37,443 nt of DNA from Dechloromonas sp. Lineage in GTDB: Bacteria > Pseudomonadota > Gammaproteobacteria > Burkholderiales > Rhodocyclaceae. Shown in pieces: positions 37,423-37,443 of the stretch (position 1 is its first letter; each line of letters opens with the position of its first letter). Under the pieces are notes generated by a model that did not search any database, was not told the DNA's origin, and saw only the letters and a list, made by a program, of their open reading frames with translations. The stretch lies in assembly GCA_016791065.1 (NCBI GenBank), contig JAEUOD010000019.1:1-37443 (forward strand), written 5' to 3'. A program made the translations under genes and the position numbers.

Positions 37423-37443
37423 TCAGGCCCAGCTGCTCTTGAA
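37423..37443 (-). CDS. atpA: Probable last codons of ATP synthase F1 alpha subunit
   Basis: At the window edge the minus strand reads FKSSWA and TGA, 17 bases before atpG. Position in the operon and the Phe-Lys...Trp ending suit the AtpA C-terminus. Another frame (QEQLGLIG then TAG) is also open, so the reading frame is not certain from these few bases. Confidence 0.6.
   Translation of the reverse strand, partial: FKSSWA

Overview
This is a high-GC chromosomal window from a betaproteobacterium, most likely of the order Rhodocyclales (Dechloromonas/Azonexus-like). The placement rests on family knowledge rather than on a search. It draws on the rpoN-hpf-ptsN-hprK order, the DUF3683-type FAD/Fe-S oxidoreductase, a DUF1631 protein, the DUF971-ubiE-ubiJ cluster, and the many PAS, GGDEF and EAL signalling genes. 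Almost every base is coding. I see no rRNA, tRNA, CRISPR array, insertion sequence or prophage.

Layout. 1-1925 (+): end of rpoN, then hpf with a strong terminator, ptsN and hprK, a nitrogen-PTS regulatory block. 2013-8146 (-): a FIST-domain protein and a soluble multidomain hybrid histidine kinase (a possible NosP/NahK-like nitric oxide pathway), then ttcA and an FHA-linked class III cyclase. 8243-18584: housekeeping and unknown genes on both strands (MidA-like methyltransferase, an unknown protein, YjfB-like peptide, alpha/beta hydrolase, DUF2905, cca, NDUFA9-like reductase, DUF1631 protein, slt, 5-formyl-THF cyclo-ligase). 18565-21816 (-): four genes joined by 4-base start/stop overlaps, reading catalytically dead EAL-like protein, cysK, patB/malY-like lyase, small membrane protein, with a short in-frame leader before them. 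22152-26578 (-): a periplasmic PhnD-like binding protein overlapping by 4 bases a membrane GGDEF-EAL enzyme, then ilvA. 26735-34576 (+): a large FAD/Fe-S oxidoreductase broken by one base, a HIT protein, an atypical PilZ-like protein, DUF971, ubiE and ubiJ. 34650-37443 (-): atpC, atpD, atpG and probably the last codons of atpA, separated from ubiJ by a bidirectional terminator.

How the genes fit together. Three signalling modules stand out: FIST protein plus hybrid kinase, binding protein plus GGDEF-EAL enzyme, and dead EAL domain coupled to cysteine metabolism. A PilZ-like candidate receptor adds to the c-di-GMP theme. The best candidates for something not described before are the EAL-cysK-patB chain and the binding protein/GGDEF-EAL couple. 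The single-base break in the oxidoreductase and a hairpin that contains the stop codons of two convergent genes also deserve a check.
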